Of a stretch of 64,000 nucleotides of DNA, positions 18,254-28,465 are shown piece after piece; position 1 is the first letter of the stretch, and each line of letters starts with the position of its first letter. Where the stretch lies: contig CAWFJG010000030.1 in the NCBI GenBank assembly GCA_963816065.1, positions 62,001 through 126,000 of the forward strand, read 5' to 3'. The stretch comes from Roseiarcus sp963816065 (GTDB lineage Bacteria > Pseudomonadota > Alphaproteobacteria > Rhizobiales > Beijerinckiaceae). The notes beneath the pieces were generated by a model. That model saw nothing but the letters and a program-made list of their open reading frames with translations, was not told the DNA's origin and searched no databases. Position numbers and translations under genes: made by a program.

Positions 18254-19683
18254 CTAGCGGGCCTCTTCGACCCTGGCCGGGGCGATTTCCAGCGGGCTCA
18301 CGCGCCGGTACGGCGCGCCGAACGCCTCGACGCAGAAGCGCTGGGCTTCGAGGCCGATCGGGAAGATCATCGGATCGAGCCCGGCCTTGCGCAGGAGTTG
18401 GCGCACGAATTCCCGTCCGTCCGCGATCTGCCGCCAGACGCTCGGCAGGAACAGCGCCCGCTGCCGCCCCTTGCCGAGAATGAGGCCGTCCCGGTCCGGC
18501 TCGAGCGCCGCGACGAGTTCGGCCTCGGTCTGCGCCGGGATCGGCCGGGGATGCGAGAGGATCGAGACGTCGAGTTCGAGGCCGTCGAGCTCCGCCTCGC
18601 TCAAGGGGTCGAAACGCGGATCGCCGCAGCCAGCGTTCACGGCGTTCGTCACCACATCCTCGATCAGCGTGGTGCGCGGCGTTGGCGAACCGATGCAGCC
18701 CCTGAGGCGTCCCTCCCGGGTGAGGGTGACGAAGGTCCCGCGCATCGACGTCAGCGTCGGCGAAAGGCGGCCGTCGACGGCGAGCGACGGCATGCGTCCG
18801 CCGCTTCGCGCCCCGGCGGCGAGGCTCGCCATGGCGGTCGCGAGCAGAAGCGCGCGGTCCGCCGTCGTCGAGCCGCGCCGAGGCTGCATATTCCATGGCG
18901 AACGCGCCATAGCCGACGACCCGCGACGCGTCCGCGCCGACATCGGCCGAGGTCGCCAGATGCAACCCGCTGACCCGATGTCGCGCTCGGCGGCGATGGT
19001 CAGCGCCCCGCCGATCGGCAGGAAGCCGCAGGCCCGGCGGCCTTCGAGCGGCGTCGACGTCGAGGCGCTCGATGCGCCGGGCGGTGTCGGCGTCCATCGC
19101 CCGCGCGCTCGCCCGTTCGAGGAAATGCGACAGGTCGGACGAAATGGCGATGCCCGTCTCCGGGCCGCCCCAGACGAGGCGAAGCGCCTCGGCGACTCGG
19201 CGCGGCTCGGCGTCGCCGACGAGGATCGGCAGGATCTCGAACGGGGCCGGGCAGCATCGCCTGCAGCATCACCAGATGCATTTCGAGCGAATGCTCGCCG
19301 GCGAAGGGCCTTGCGTCGACCGCCGGCGGCGCGGCTTCCGCGAGCCGGAGGTGGAGATCGCGCGCGACTTTGGCTTCGCCGAGCGGCGTCGTCCAGGCCA
19401 CGGCCGGATGGATCGCGAGGCCGCGGAAGGCGACGCGATGCGCCGGGCCGACGATGACGATGCGGCGCGGCGGATCGGGCCGCCGCGCCCAGGCGCTGAA
19501 GGCGGTCGCGGCGACCGAGCCGGAATAGACGATGCCGGCATGCGGCGCGACGACGACCTTCGGCGCGACGCCGCCGTCCGGCCGGGCGCCCTTGCGCATC
19601 TCCGGCGATCAGCGTGCGGAGGCTTGGGCCTCCGCCGGATAGAAGAGGCCCGCGACCTGCGCGGGATGAACGTCGTTGGGCAT
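18254..19683 (-). CDS. amrBA: AmmeMemoRadiSam fused protein: AmrB (MEMO) + AmrA (AMMECR1)
   Basis: The N-terminal two thirds is a MEMO1/AmrB domain: DVHPAQVAGLFYPAEA, VVAPHAGIVYSGSVAATAF, VIVGPAHRVAFRGLA, AGEHSLEMHL, AISSDLSHFLE and VVGYGAFAMEYA. The C-terminal ~190 residues are an AMMECR1/AmrA domain: ADRALLLATAMASL, RGTFVTLTREGRLRGCIGS, DVVTNAVNAGCGDPRF, LDVSILSHP and DGLILGKGRQRALFLPSVW. They join without an intervening stop once a frameshift near 18.87 kb is closed. Other shifts lie near 19.0, 19.24 and 19.6 kb. The trio AmrA, AmrB and the radical SAM protein AmrS recurs across bacteria and archaea; the reaction is not established to my knowledge. MEMO is a non-haem-iron dioxygenase-like fold. 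The start ATG 19683 faces amrS across 157 bp. Confidence 0.85.
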
Positions 19684-19840
19684 CGCGACCCCCGGCCTGT
19701 CGGCGCGCGACCGCGCCGATTGAATGTAGGCGCCGGCGGCCGCCGCGCCAGAGCGTCGCATTGCAATCGCCGCCGCGCCGGCTCCGACATAAAGTGATCG
19801 GAGATGCAGGAGCGGCCTCGCGAAAGCGGCCGTGCGCGCC

Positions 19841-20941
19841 ATGGACGCCGACGACTGCGTGAACGTCGAGTACTGGACGAAGCTCGAGGATGGGCGGATC
19901 GAATGCCGGCTCTGCCCGCGTTTCTGCCATATGCGTCCGGGCCAGCGCGGCCTCTGCTTCGTGCGGCGCGCCCGCGAGGACGGCGAGGGCATGGAGCTCA
20001 CCGGCTACGGCCGCTCGACCGGCTTCTGCGTCGATCCGATCGAGAAGAAGCCGCTCAATCACTTCCTGCCGGGCTCCTCGGTGCTGTCGTTCGGCACGGC
20101 GGGCTGCAACCTCGCCTGCGCCTTCTGCCAGAACCGGGACATTTCCAAGAGCCGCGAAGTCGCGCGCCTGAGCTCTTGTCGCGATGCCGGAGACGATCGC
20201 GCGCGCCGCGGAGCGGCTGGGCTGCGCCAGCGTCGCCTACACCTACAACGATCCGGTCATCTTCATGGAATACGCGCTCGACACGGCGGCCGCCTGCCGG
20301 GCGCAGGGGATCAAGAACGTCGCGGTCACCGCGGGCTTCATCTGCGAGGAGCCGCGCAAGCGCTTCTTCGCCGGCATGGACGCGGCCAACGTCGACCTCA
20401 AGGCCTTCACCGAGCGCTTCTACGAGAAGCGCTGCGCCGGCTCGCTGCGAGCCGGTGCTCGAGACGCTGAAATATCTCGTCCACGAGACGAACGTATGGA
20501 CCGAGATCACGACGCTCCTGATCCCCGGCGAGAACGACGGCGACGAGGAGATCGAGGCGCTGACGCGCTGGGTCGCGCACGGAATTGAAGCCCGACGTGC
20601 CGCTGCATTTCACCGCCTTCCACCCCGACTATCGCATGCTCGAGACGCCCCGACGCCGCTCGCGACGCTGCAGCGGGCGCGGGCGATCGGCATCAGAACG
20701 GGCTCGAGCACGTCTATGTCGGCAACGTCCGCGATCCGGCGCGCGAGGCGACCCTGTGCCCGACCTGCGGCGCGCGCTGCATCGGCCGCGACCGCTATAG
20801 ATCACCGACATACGGGCTCGACGCCGAAGGCGCGGTGCAAGGGTTGCGGGACGCAAGATGGCCGGCGTCTTCGCCGACAGGCCGGGCACGCTGGGGCTCG
20901 CGCCGGCATGCCGGTCGACGATCGAGCGCTACGCGGCGTGA
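19841..20941 (+). CDS. amrS: AmmeMemoRadiSam system radical SAM enzyme
   Basis: This is a radical SAM protein of the PflA-like branch. RLCPRFCHMRPGQRGLCFVR, near residue 25, is the extra N-terminal cysteine cluster of AmrS. The SAM-binding 4Fe-4S motif is CNLACAFC near residue 89, followed by QNRDISKSRE. YTYNDPVIFMEYA, DLKAFTERFYEK, TTLLIPGENDGDEEIEAL and HFTAFHPDYRM follow. A C-terminal zinc-like motif (LCPTCGARCIGR ... CKGCG) closes the roughly 366-residue protein. Frameshifts at about 20180, 20450, 20580, 20652, 20695 and 20800 are bridged by family sequence. ATG 19841 is used; ATG 19832 is possible. It is divergent from the fused amrBA gene, so one intergenic promoter region may serve both. 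Confidence 0.87.
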
Positions 20942-21142
20942 ACTCTGGTTTTTCAGGACGCCGGCCGGTCGATTGAGCGAGACCGCGGCCGCCGCTTTCA
21001 AGTCCGAAATCGAGCTTTTTTCAGGGGGTACCGGCGCCTTTTTCAATTCCACCCGTTGTAACTTGTTAATAGCGGGTAGACTGCGCTTGCCGTCAGTCCT
21101 CGTTGGTCATTGCCCAGCGAAGCTGGCCGCAAGATCGACCCT

Positions 21143-21957
21143 TCACGCCCGGGTCGCGACGATGAACAGCCGCGGATAGGCAAGCAGGACCTTGCCGTCG
21201 GGCTGAACAGGATAGGCCTCGCGCAGCCCGTCGCGGTAGCGCGCGAGGAACGCCAGCGCTCGTCGTCCGACAGCAGATCCAGATACGGCCGAAGCGCCGA
21301 CCCGGCGAACCAGTCGGCGACGCCGTCGGGACCATCGAAGACATGGACGTAGGTGGTCATCCAGATCTCGATGCGCGACCGGCGGGGCGCAGCCAGCGGT
21401 AATAGTCCTCGAATTCGCTGATCACCGGCCGGGACTTGGCGATCGGCAAGAGCCGGGATGACCAAGGACCCTCCGCAGCGGTCATGCGCATCAAAGCGTG
21501 CGAGGAACTCGCGCACGGTCGACGGCATCTGCGCCGCCAGGACGCCGCCCGGAGCCAGGCAAGCGATCAGGCGCGGGAACAGCGTGTGATGGTCGGGCAG
21601 GAATTGCAGCGCCGCATTGGCGAAGATCACGTCCGGCGGCGCTTCCGGCGTCCAGCCGGCAATATCCTGTTTGATAAACCGCGCCGCCGGAACGCGCTGC
21701 CGCGCCGCGGCGAGCATCGTCTCCGATGTGTCGAGGCCGGTGATGGTCGCCCCGGCAAACCGTCGCGCCAGCAGTTCGGCGCTGTTTCCGGGTCCGCAGC
21801 CAAGATCGACGACGACCCGCGCGGATCCGAGCGGAACCCGGCGAAGGAGGTCGCGCGCCGCCAGCGTTCGTTCGTTTTCGAACTTGCTGTAGAGGCCCGG
21901 ATCCCAGTCGCCCGCGGGTCCGGGCAAGACCGAACCAGAACCGTTTATGGGGCTCAT
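21143..21957 (-). CDS. tam: Trans-aconitate 2-methyltransferase
   Basis: This is a SAM-dependent methyltransferase. DWDPGLYSKFENERTLAARDLL opens the protein and the SAM motif VVDLGCGPGNSAELL is near residue 48. DTSETMLAAAR, PDVIFANAALQFLPDH and LAPGGVLAAQMP follow, all close to Tam, which methylates the citric-acid-cycle inhibitor trans-aconitate. The C-terminal half (WMTTYVHVFDGPDGVADWF ... GKVLLAYPRLFIVATRA) is recovered only by joining frames around 21.4 and 21.25 kb. Length is about 271 residues, slightly longer than E. coli Tam because of a 20-residue N-terminal extension. It converges with amrS. Substrate assignment is from overall similarity. Confidence 0.8.
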
Positions 21958-22221
21958 TTCGACCTTTCCTTCGCAGTCGGCGCCGTCGCAAAAAGCCGGC
22001 CCGAACCATTACACCAGTCCATGAAGTCTACCATGTTACTCGATTTTTGCGCCTCTCGCCTCCCTTCTTTCCGGCCGTGACCCGCTGTCGGGCGCTGTCA
22101 GCATCTGTCCTGCGCCAATATGCGGTTTTTCTCTGTCATATTTAGGCCGAAGAAGCGGCGCAGTCTTGCTAAGGGCTGGTCGTCAGTCCGGGCGCCAGCC
22201 TCTGTCGCCGGAAGGGTCGCC

Positions 22222-24039
22222 ATGACAAAAACAACTCGCTCGCTGTCGACGCGCATGTTGGCGACTGTCGCGCTGCCCCTGGCCCTGTTGTCGGCGGGCG
22301 CCGCCAGGGTTCACGCCGAAACTGTTGTCGTTCCGCAGGTCGCCGGCTCGTCGGATGGCGCAAACGGCGCAGGCGGAGTGCCTCCGGACAATAATGGCCA
22401 GCCGGGCGATCTGGGCAGTCGGCCAACGCCGACGCTGGGTTCTCTGCGCCAAACACCGATCCCCTAAATCAGGCTACGGCGAAAGGCGGGAATGGCGGCG
22501 CGGGCGGATCGGGCGTCTTGCCCGGAAGTGGCGGCGTCGGCGGCGCGGGCGGCGACGCGACCGCGGCGGCGGCGACGTCGATCGGCTCCGGGACGGCAAA
22601 AGCAAGCGCCTATTCCTATGGCGGAAATGGCGGAGCGGGCGGCTTCGGCCTTCTCGGTGGCAACGGCGGCGCCGGCGGCGCGGCGTATTCTGCGGCGCAG
22701 ACGTCGGTTGTCTCCGGCGCGGCCGAAGCCAACGCGCGGTTTCCCATGGTGGAAATGGCGGCTCTTTCGGCGGCGGCATCGCCGGTCTACTCACGAGGGC
22801 GGCGGGCGGCGACGCCAGCAGCGCCGCGATGGCGAGCGGCTCGGCCAGCGTGTCGTCGTCCGCCACTGCGTTCGGCGGCTCGGAGGGAGCACCGCAGCCG
22901 GCGCCGCAACCGCGACAAGCCTTGCAACGGGCAGCGGCCCGGGCGGGGTGGCGTCGTCCGCGATCGCGACCGGCGGCACGGGGGGCGGGAATTCGGATCT
23001 TGTATCGGCGGCGCGGGCGGCGGCGCGAACGCCGCCAGCATGGCGACGTCCAGCGGGTCGGGCGCCGTCACATCGACTGCGATCGCGAGCGGCGGCTCGG
23101 CCGGGGCCTACTTCGGCGGCTTGGCCAATTCTTACGGCACGGCGGCGCAGCCGACGCCAGCAGCAGGGCGACGTCCAGCGGCTCCGGCGGCGTATCGTCG
23201 TCGGCGACCGCGGTAGGCGGAGTGGGCGGCGCAGGCGGAAATGGCGGCGCCGCCAACGCCACGAGCAAGGCGACATCGAGCGGTTTGGCCAGCGTCTCAG
23301 CGTCCGCGAGCGCGACCGGCGGCGCAGGCGGTCAGGGCGCGGGCGTCGCCTCCGCGCAGAGCGCGGCCGATAACGCAAGCGGCTCGGTGACGACAGACCG
23401 TATCCGACGATCGCAGGGAATGCGCCCCTCGCCGCCTCGAGCGCGATCACGAGCGCCGCCATCGGCGCCGGCGCCGCGACGCTCGTGCCGATCGCAACCG
23501 GCCAGTCCATCTCCAATGCGACGCTGACGCCGGGCGGCCCGACCATCGGGGTGGGCGCGATGTCGGCGGGCTACGGTGGGATGTACGGCGATTTCCCCAT
23601 GGAAGAACCTTTGATCCACGAGACTACGGCGAATTTCGTCTTCACGACCACGGCGCCCGAAGAGTTATACCTGAATTTGCTCGACAACAATGTTTCGGGC
23701 GCCGGCTTCGACAGCCTCGAGTTGCAGGTCAACGCTAACAACAATGTGTTCGACTATACCTTCGCCTCCCTCGCCGACGCGGAGACGTTCTTCTCCCGCC
23801 ATGCGCTCGATCTTGGGCACATCAATGCGGGAGGCCAACATGTCGACCTATCCTTTTCGCTCGCCGCGAGCCTGAACGGCAGCGGCTTCGGCTTCGCCTA
23901 CGACTTGGCCTTCCATGCCGTCCCCGAACCGTCGACCTGGGCGATGATGATGCTCGGCTTCGCGGGCCTCGGCTACGCGGGGTATCGTAGGGCAGGAGAG
24001 CGCCACGCAACCGCAGGCCGGACGGCGCTCGCCGCATAG
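22222..24039 (+). CDS. Large Gly/Ala/Ser-repeat PEPxxWA-CTERM surface protein
   Basis: The signal peptide (MLATVALPLALLSAGAARVHAE) is followed by roughly 350 residues of repeats. The core looks like ASSxATSSGSGxVSSSATAxGG, separated by GGxGGAGGNGGA blocks, about seven copies, reminiscent of mycobacterial PGRS or bacterial adhesin repeats. A non-repetitive C-terminal domain follows (NFVFTTTAPEELYLNLLDNN, LELQVNANNNVFDYTF, GQHVDLSFSLAASLNG), then PEPSTWAMMMLGFAGLGYAG and YRRAGER. At least four frameshifts (22.46, 22.74, 22.9-23.15 and 23.4 kb) break the repeat region, where slippage in vivo or sequencing error could both act. Joined length is about 605 residues. It is likely exported and cell-surface associated. 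Confidence 0.75.
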
Positions 24040-24473
24040 CCCGATTTGGCCACGGAAGACCCGAAGATCAGGCGGACGCTCCTTGACGAGTGGGGGCCGG
24101 CCTATCGCAAGGTTGGCACGGCCGGGCCCAACCGGAGCGCGATTGACGCCCACCACACCTCCGACGTGACTAACGTACGTCGGGAGGGCCGACGCAATAT
24201 GCCCGCACAAGTGACAGCTTTCGCCCGAAGACCCTTGCTGCTTCTATCCTGATCCAGCACGGCGGCGGCGATCCGATTTGTGCTTGCGGCGCCGATCGTC
24301 ATGGCCATATTCGTGATCGTGCAGAAGGCCCACGTTCGCGACGCCCTGAAGGAGAATGTCACTCCCGCAGGGGAGGAGCGAGCGAGCCCGACGGACAGCC
24401 CCCGAGAGCGCCGCTCGACGGTTGTTCCGGCGAACAATCGCAAATCAGTTCCTTTTTGCATGGAGCATCCCCC
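24040..24473. other. Intergenic region upstream of the desaturase
   Basis: About 430 bp. No ORF here has a family match. A short open frame reading APIVMAIFVIVQKAHVRD (24.28-24.35 kb) looks membrane-like but has no partner sequence and is probably chance. No terminator T-run was found after the PEP-CTERM gene. Confidence 0.35.
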
Positions 24474-25658
24474 GTGTCCGGTCCCGCCGCTGAACACCTC
24501 GAGGGTCCCGATTCCGCCTCGGACATCATCTATCCGTCGGCAATTCCATTCGTCCTGGTGCATCTGGCCTGCTTCGGCGCGATCTGGACCGGAGTGGGCT
24601 GGCCGGCTTTGGCGATCGGCGTCGGCCTCTACTGGCTCAGGATCTTCGCCATCGGCGCCGGCAATCACCGCTACTTCGCCCACCGCGCCTATGAAACCAG
24701 CCGGGCGTTCCAGTTCGTGCTGGCCTTTCTTTCCCAATCGACTGCGCAACGAAGCGTCCTCTGGTGGGCGGCCAAGCATCGCGAACATCACCTGCATTCG
24801 GACACGCCGCAAGACGTTCACTCGCCGCGGCAAAGCGGGTTCCTGTACAGCCACGTTGGCTGGATCTTCGACCGCCGCCACGGCGAGGCCGATCTCATCA
24901 GGATCAGCGACTTTGCGCGGTTTCCAGAGCTGATGTTGCTGCACCGGTACGAGGTTGCGCCTGCCGTCATTCTCGCGCTCGCGTGTTTTGCCGCGGATGG
25001 ATGGCAAGGGCTGGTGGTCGGCTTCTTCTGGAGCACCGTCGCCGTGTATCACGCGACGTTCAGCATCAATTCGCTCGCCCACGTCGTGGGCCGACAGCGT
25101 TTTGTGACGGGAGACTATTCGCGCAACAACGGCTTTCTCTCGCTGGTCACGATGGGCGAGGGCTGGCACAACAATCACCACGCCTATCAAAGCAGCGTCC
25201 GCCAGGGGTTTCGATGGTGGGAGTATGATCCCACCTACTACCTGCTTTCGCTTCTTCGGCTTCTGGGCGTGGTCTGGAAGCTGAAGTCGCCTCCGGTCGA
25301 AGTGCTTCAAAATCGTCGGCGCCTGGGCTCCAGGGTGATCGGCCGCGCCGCCGAGCAGGTGGCGGAGCGCTTCAATGCGGAGCGGATCGCCCATGCCGCC
25401 GCCGGCGTGCTCGGTTCTTCGCGCCTGGCTCTGCTGCACATGACCTTCGTCCACGCACGGCATCGAATCGCCGATATCATCCGCGACCTGGACGTGCCGG
25501 AAATCCCGGGAGAATCGGACATTCGCCGCTGCGCTCGATCGATTCTGGCGAACTCGCCGTCAACCGAGGATATCGTCGCCAAGGCGCACCAACTGGTGCT
25601 GGAAGCCATCGGCGCGCGCCTCGCCGTGCTCGCGGCAGGGGCCGCCAGCAGCGTCTGA
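24474..25658 (+). CDS. Acyl-CoA/fatty acid desaturase (delta-9 type)
   Basis: A membrane-bound di-iron desaturase that introduces a cis double bond into fatty acyl chains. The three histidine boxes are intact: HRYFAH near residue 62, HREHH near residue 102 and HNNHH near residue 232. Hydrophobic pairs surround them (IPFVLVHLACFGAIWTGVGW, VILALACFAADGWQGLVVGFF). The ~100-residue C-terminal tail after the catalytic domain (from RRRLGSRVIGRAAEQVAERF) is helical, charged and longer than in minimal desaturases. GTG 24474 is preferred because GGAG stands eight bases upstream. TTG 24456 adds six residues. Uninterrupted, about 394 residues, single gene. A role in membrane fluidity is inferred from the family. 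Confidence 0.88.
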   Translation: MSGPAAEHLEGPDSASDIIYPSAIPFVLVHLACFGAIWTGVGWPALAIGVGLYWLRIFAIGAGNHRYFAHRAYETSRAFQFVLAFLSQSTAQRSVLWWAAKHREHHLHSDTPQDVHSPRQSGFLYSHVGWIFDRRHGEADLIRISDFARFPELMLLHRYEVAPAVILALACFAADGWQGLVVGFFWSTVAVYHATFSINSLAHVVGRQRFVTGDYSRNNGFLSLVTMGEGWHNNHHAYQSSVRQGFRWWEYDPTYYLLSLLRLLGVVWKLKSPPVEVLQNRRRLGSRVIGRAAEQVAERFNAERIAHAAAGVLGSSRLALLHMTFVHARHRIADIIRDLDVPEIPGESDIRRCARSILANSPSTEDIVAKAHQLVLEAIGARLAVLAAGAASSV

Positions 25659-25720
25659 GGCGACGCCTCGGCGGCCGCCCCGGCTGACCGGCGGTTTGAA
25701 TGGCGGCGCTTCGAGAGCGC

Positions 25721-27423
25721 TCAGCGGCCGGAAACCGCCAGACGCTGCGCGATCGCCTTCATCTTGTCCGCTCCGTCCTTTCGGCCGGTTTCGCGGTAGA
25801 TTTCGGCCATCATCTCGTAGATCGCCGCCCGGGAGGGGTCCTGGGTCAGGGCTCGCTGGAGCGCGGCCTCGGCGGCGAGGAGATCGCGCCCGGCCATGGC
25901 GACGATCGCCATGCCGATCTCCGCCGACGCGTTGGCCGGGTCGATCGCAAGCACGGACTGGAAGACGCGCCGGGCGTCGAACGGCCGGTTGATGGTCAGC
26001 CAGCCGGCCGCCGCCGTCAGTCGGGTCTCGGGCGCCGGATCCGCCTCCGCCTTTTTGAGCCACGAGGCCGCGAGCGTCGGCTCCTTTTTGAGCGCGTGGT
26101 ATGCGCCGCGAGCGAGCGCGCCCCAGCCACGGTACGGCGCCGTGCGTTCGAGCCCCTCGGCGACCTCGAGCAATCCCTCCGATCGCTCCAGCGCGAACAG
26201 GGCGGTGGCGCGCATGCGCAGCGCCAGCACGTTGTCGGGATCGAGTTCAGCGCCTCGGCGGTCGCCGTCTCGGCCGCCGCGGGCGCGCGCTTCAGGACGA
26301 TCTGGCCAAGCTCTGCGAGGCCCTGGGCGCGCCAGCCGGGAGCTGGGGGCGGAAGCGGGGGGCAGCCGTCCGCGGCCGCGATCCGCAGCAGATCTTCATC
26401 CGGCTGGACGGGGACAGCCGGCGGCGGCGCGGGGGCGGCGGCGAGAGGCCTCTCCGGCGCCAGCGCCGCGAGCGGGCGGCCTGTCAGACTGTCGTCTTTC
26501 AGTCCAAAGGCTCCAAGGACCGTCGGCGCGATGTCGAGAAGATCCGCGCCGAGGAAGTCGGGCGCGGGCGGCCCCCATGGGCCGGCCGCAAGCAGCACGC
26601 CCGCAGACCCTCGCCAGCCAGGCGAGACCACCAGCACGAGCGCCTCCTTGCCCGCGACCTCGCAAAGCCGGCCGATCAGGCCATCGAGGAAACGCCACGC
26701 CGCCTGGGTTGCGTAGGCGTAGTCGGGCTCCGGCCGTCCTTCGCTGGCGGCGCGCACCTGCCCGAGCAAACCGTGGTGGACGAACACGGCTTGCGGCGCG
26801 CGTTCGGCGATCATCCAGACCGCCCCGCCTTGATAGGTCGCCGCCCGCGCCACGGCGAGCGCGAGGGCCGGCAAAAGCGTCGGGCGCGACTGGTCGATTT
26901 TACCGAGTTCCGGGACGAAGCCCAAAATCGTGCTGGTCGTGATTTGGGTCGGATGCACCCGGCGCAGGGCGATCTCATCGCGCAGCTCGAGCGGAGCGCA
27001 ACGCAGCGGCAGAGCCCAGTCGGCTTCGGACTTGCCCGAGGGGTCGGCGAAACTCTCGTCGATATGAACGCCCGGCCAGTCGGCGCCCGGCTGGATCGCG
27101 GGCCAGCCGACGCTCCCGGTCGACACGCCCGCCGCCTGGAGCCGCGCCCATAGCGGCGCGGTCCGCCACGACGCGCGCCCGGTCGGTCGCAGGCCGCCCG
27201 CCCAGGCTTCGTGCCGCAGCCAGACGCCGTGCGTTTCAGGCTGAACCCCCGTCGCCAAAGTCGCGAAGGCCGCAATCCCCTCGCCGGTCGGAGCTCCGCT
27301 CAAGGAACCCGCAAAGCCCGCCTTGCGCAACGTGGCCATCCGAGGCAGCGCGCTCGCGCGGGTCGCCGCGTCGAAGCCGGCCCAGTCCATTCCGGCGACG
27401 GCGATCAGGAGCATTTTCGTCAT
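25721..27423 (-). CDS. Type I phosphodiesterase/alkaline-phosphatase-fold protein with TPR tail
   Basis: The N-terminal ~400 residues follow the nucleotide pyrophosphatase/phosphodiesterase fold: LLIAVAGMDWAGFDAA (metal-binding Asp near residue 10), FATLATGVQPETHGVWLRHE (TGxxPxxHG, near residue 57), VFVHHGLLGQ and DIAPTVLGAFGLKDDSLTGRPL (the closing motif of this superfamily). After a Pro/Ala-rich linker the last ~200 residues form TPR-like helices (AAAGWLTINRPFDARRVFQSVLAIDPANASAEIG, AALQRALTQDPSRAAIYEMMAEIYRETG). A frameshift near 26.24 kb separates the two parts, and joining them gives 567 residues. No signal peptide is evident. Substrate unknown. Divergent from the GNAT gene with a 49-bp gap, so the promoters overlap. 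Confidence 0.8.
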
Positions 27424-27472
27424 GCGGCTTCCGGTCTTTGATCGCCTTTTAGCGGACATGGTACAAGCGGTC

Positions 27473-28333
27473 ATGATGAACTTGAGCGTGACTTTCGCGT
27501 CCGAAAGCGAGGCGCCGGCCTGCCTCGCGCTCATCCCCAAAGCAGCCGGCGCGCGGGTCGAGTTGCTGATTGCGCGCTCAGAAGGCGCGTTCGCCGGCGC
27601 GGCCGCGGTATTCTGGGCCAACGCCCTGGAGCCCCCCGGCTTCCACTTTCTCGTCAAGGTCCTTTCAGGCGCGCGGCGTCGGGGCGTCGGACGCAAGCTG
27701 ATCGAGGCCAGCGTCACGCTGACGGAAGCGGAGACAGATGGCCTCTGGTCCTTCGAGTCCGTGTCGCGCGACAGCCAGGCGGCAAGATTTCTCGAGGCCT
27801 GCGGCTTCAAGGCGTCGAGACGCGAATATCATTATCAGGTGTCCAATGAGGCCATCCTGGCCGACACGATCGCCATCGCCGATCGTCTACGCCGGCGTGG
27901 ACGCATTCCGGAGCGGGCTGAAATCAAATACCTGTCGGAGCCGGGAGCGCCGCTCGAGGAAATCGCCTGGCTGGTTTCACGAGAGCTCAACAGCAGTCCC
28001 GCCAACAACTTCTATGATGTAGTGAGGCGGTGCGGAGACAGTGCAGACGGGTCGCTGTACGTCAGTCTCGACGGCGTGGTCGTCGCCGTCATGCTGGTCC
28101 GCCGGCAGGGCGGCGACGCGGTGGTCGACGCGAGGGTCGTCGCCAGCCGTTGGCGCAACAACTGGCCCAACCTGGTGCTGCTGGAAAAGGCGCTGGGCCG
28201 CGCCAAGGACGAGGCGTTGGCGCATGCCAAGTTCTTCTGCGACGAGAGCGTCACGGACACGATCAATCTGGCCCGTCGCGGCGACGGCGAGGAGATCGAT
28301 CTCAAGACGCGCTATTATCTCGCCTATAGCTGA
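27473..28333 (+). CDS. GNAT-family acetyltransferase, apparently two-domain
   Basis: Uninterrupted, about 286 residues. The N-terminal half is a recognisable GNAT domain: FLVKVLSGARRRGVGRKLIE (acetyl-CoA loop RRxGVGRKL near residue 67) and SRDSQAARFLEACGFKASRREYHYQV. The C-terminal half, VSRELNSSPANNFYDVVRRC then SLDGVVVAVMLVRRQGGDAVVDARVVASRWRNNWPNLVLLEKAL, looks like a second, degenerate GNAT-like unit lacking a clear glycine loop. Two-GNAT proteins often act on peptidyl or sugar amines; the substrate here is unknown. Starts at ATG 27473/27476 and also 27458. Divergent from the phosphodiesterase gene; a terminator-type hairpin follows at 28.4 kb, facing the next gene. Confidence 0.75.
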   Translation: MMNLSVTFASESEAPACLALIPKAAGARVELLIARSEGAFAGAAAVFWANALEPPGFHFLVKVLSGARRRGVGRKLIEASVTLTEAETDGLWSFESVSRDSQAARFLEACGFKASRREYHYQVSNEAILADTIAIADRLRRRGRIPERAEIKYLSEPGAPLEEIAWLVSRELNSSPANNFYDVVRRCGDSADGSLYVSLDGVVVAVMLVRRQGGDAVVDARVVASRWRNNWPNLVLLEKALGRAKDEALAHAKFFCDESVTDTINLARRGDGEEIDLKTRYYLAYS

Positions 28334-28391
28334 GCGGCTTGCGCGGCTCCGCCGCTTGACGTTCGCTGGCGGCGCACCGGCCTTGCAGCAA

Positions 28392-28423
28392 CACAAACGC
28401 CCTTCCGCGATGTGCGGAAGGGC
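28392..28423 (-). terminator. Terminator of the minus-strand PEP-CTERM gene
   Basis: The perfect 10-bp stem GCCCTTCCGC/GCGGAAGGGC has a 5-base loop and is followed on the minus strand by 'gtttgtgttgc'. It lies 43 bp past the stop at 28466. Confidence 0.7.
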
Positions 28424-28465
28424 GAGCCGGATCCCATCGAACAGAGGAGGGCTAACCCCCGGTGA

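Noticed and set aside
24280..24933. 217-residue frame overlapping the desaturase start
   Set aside because: After a short hydrophobic stretch it follows the desaturase in the wrong frame; no family support.
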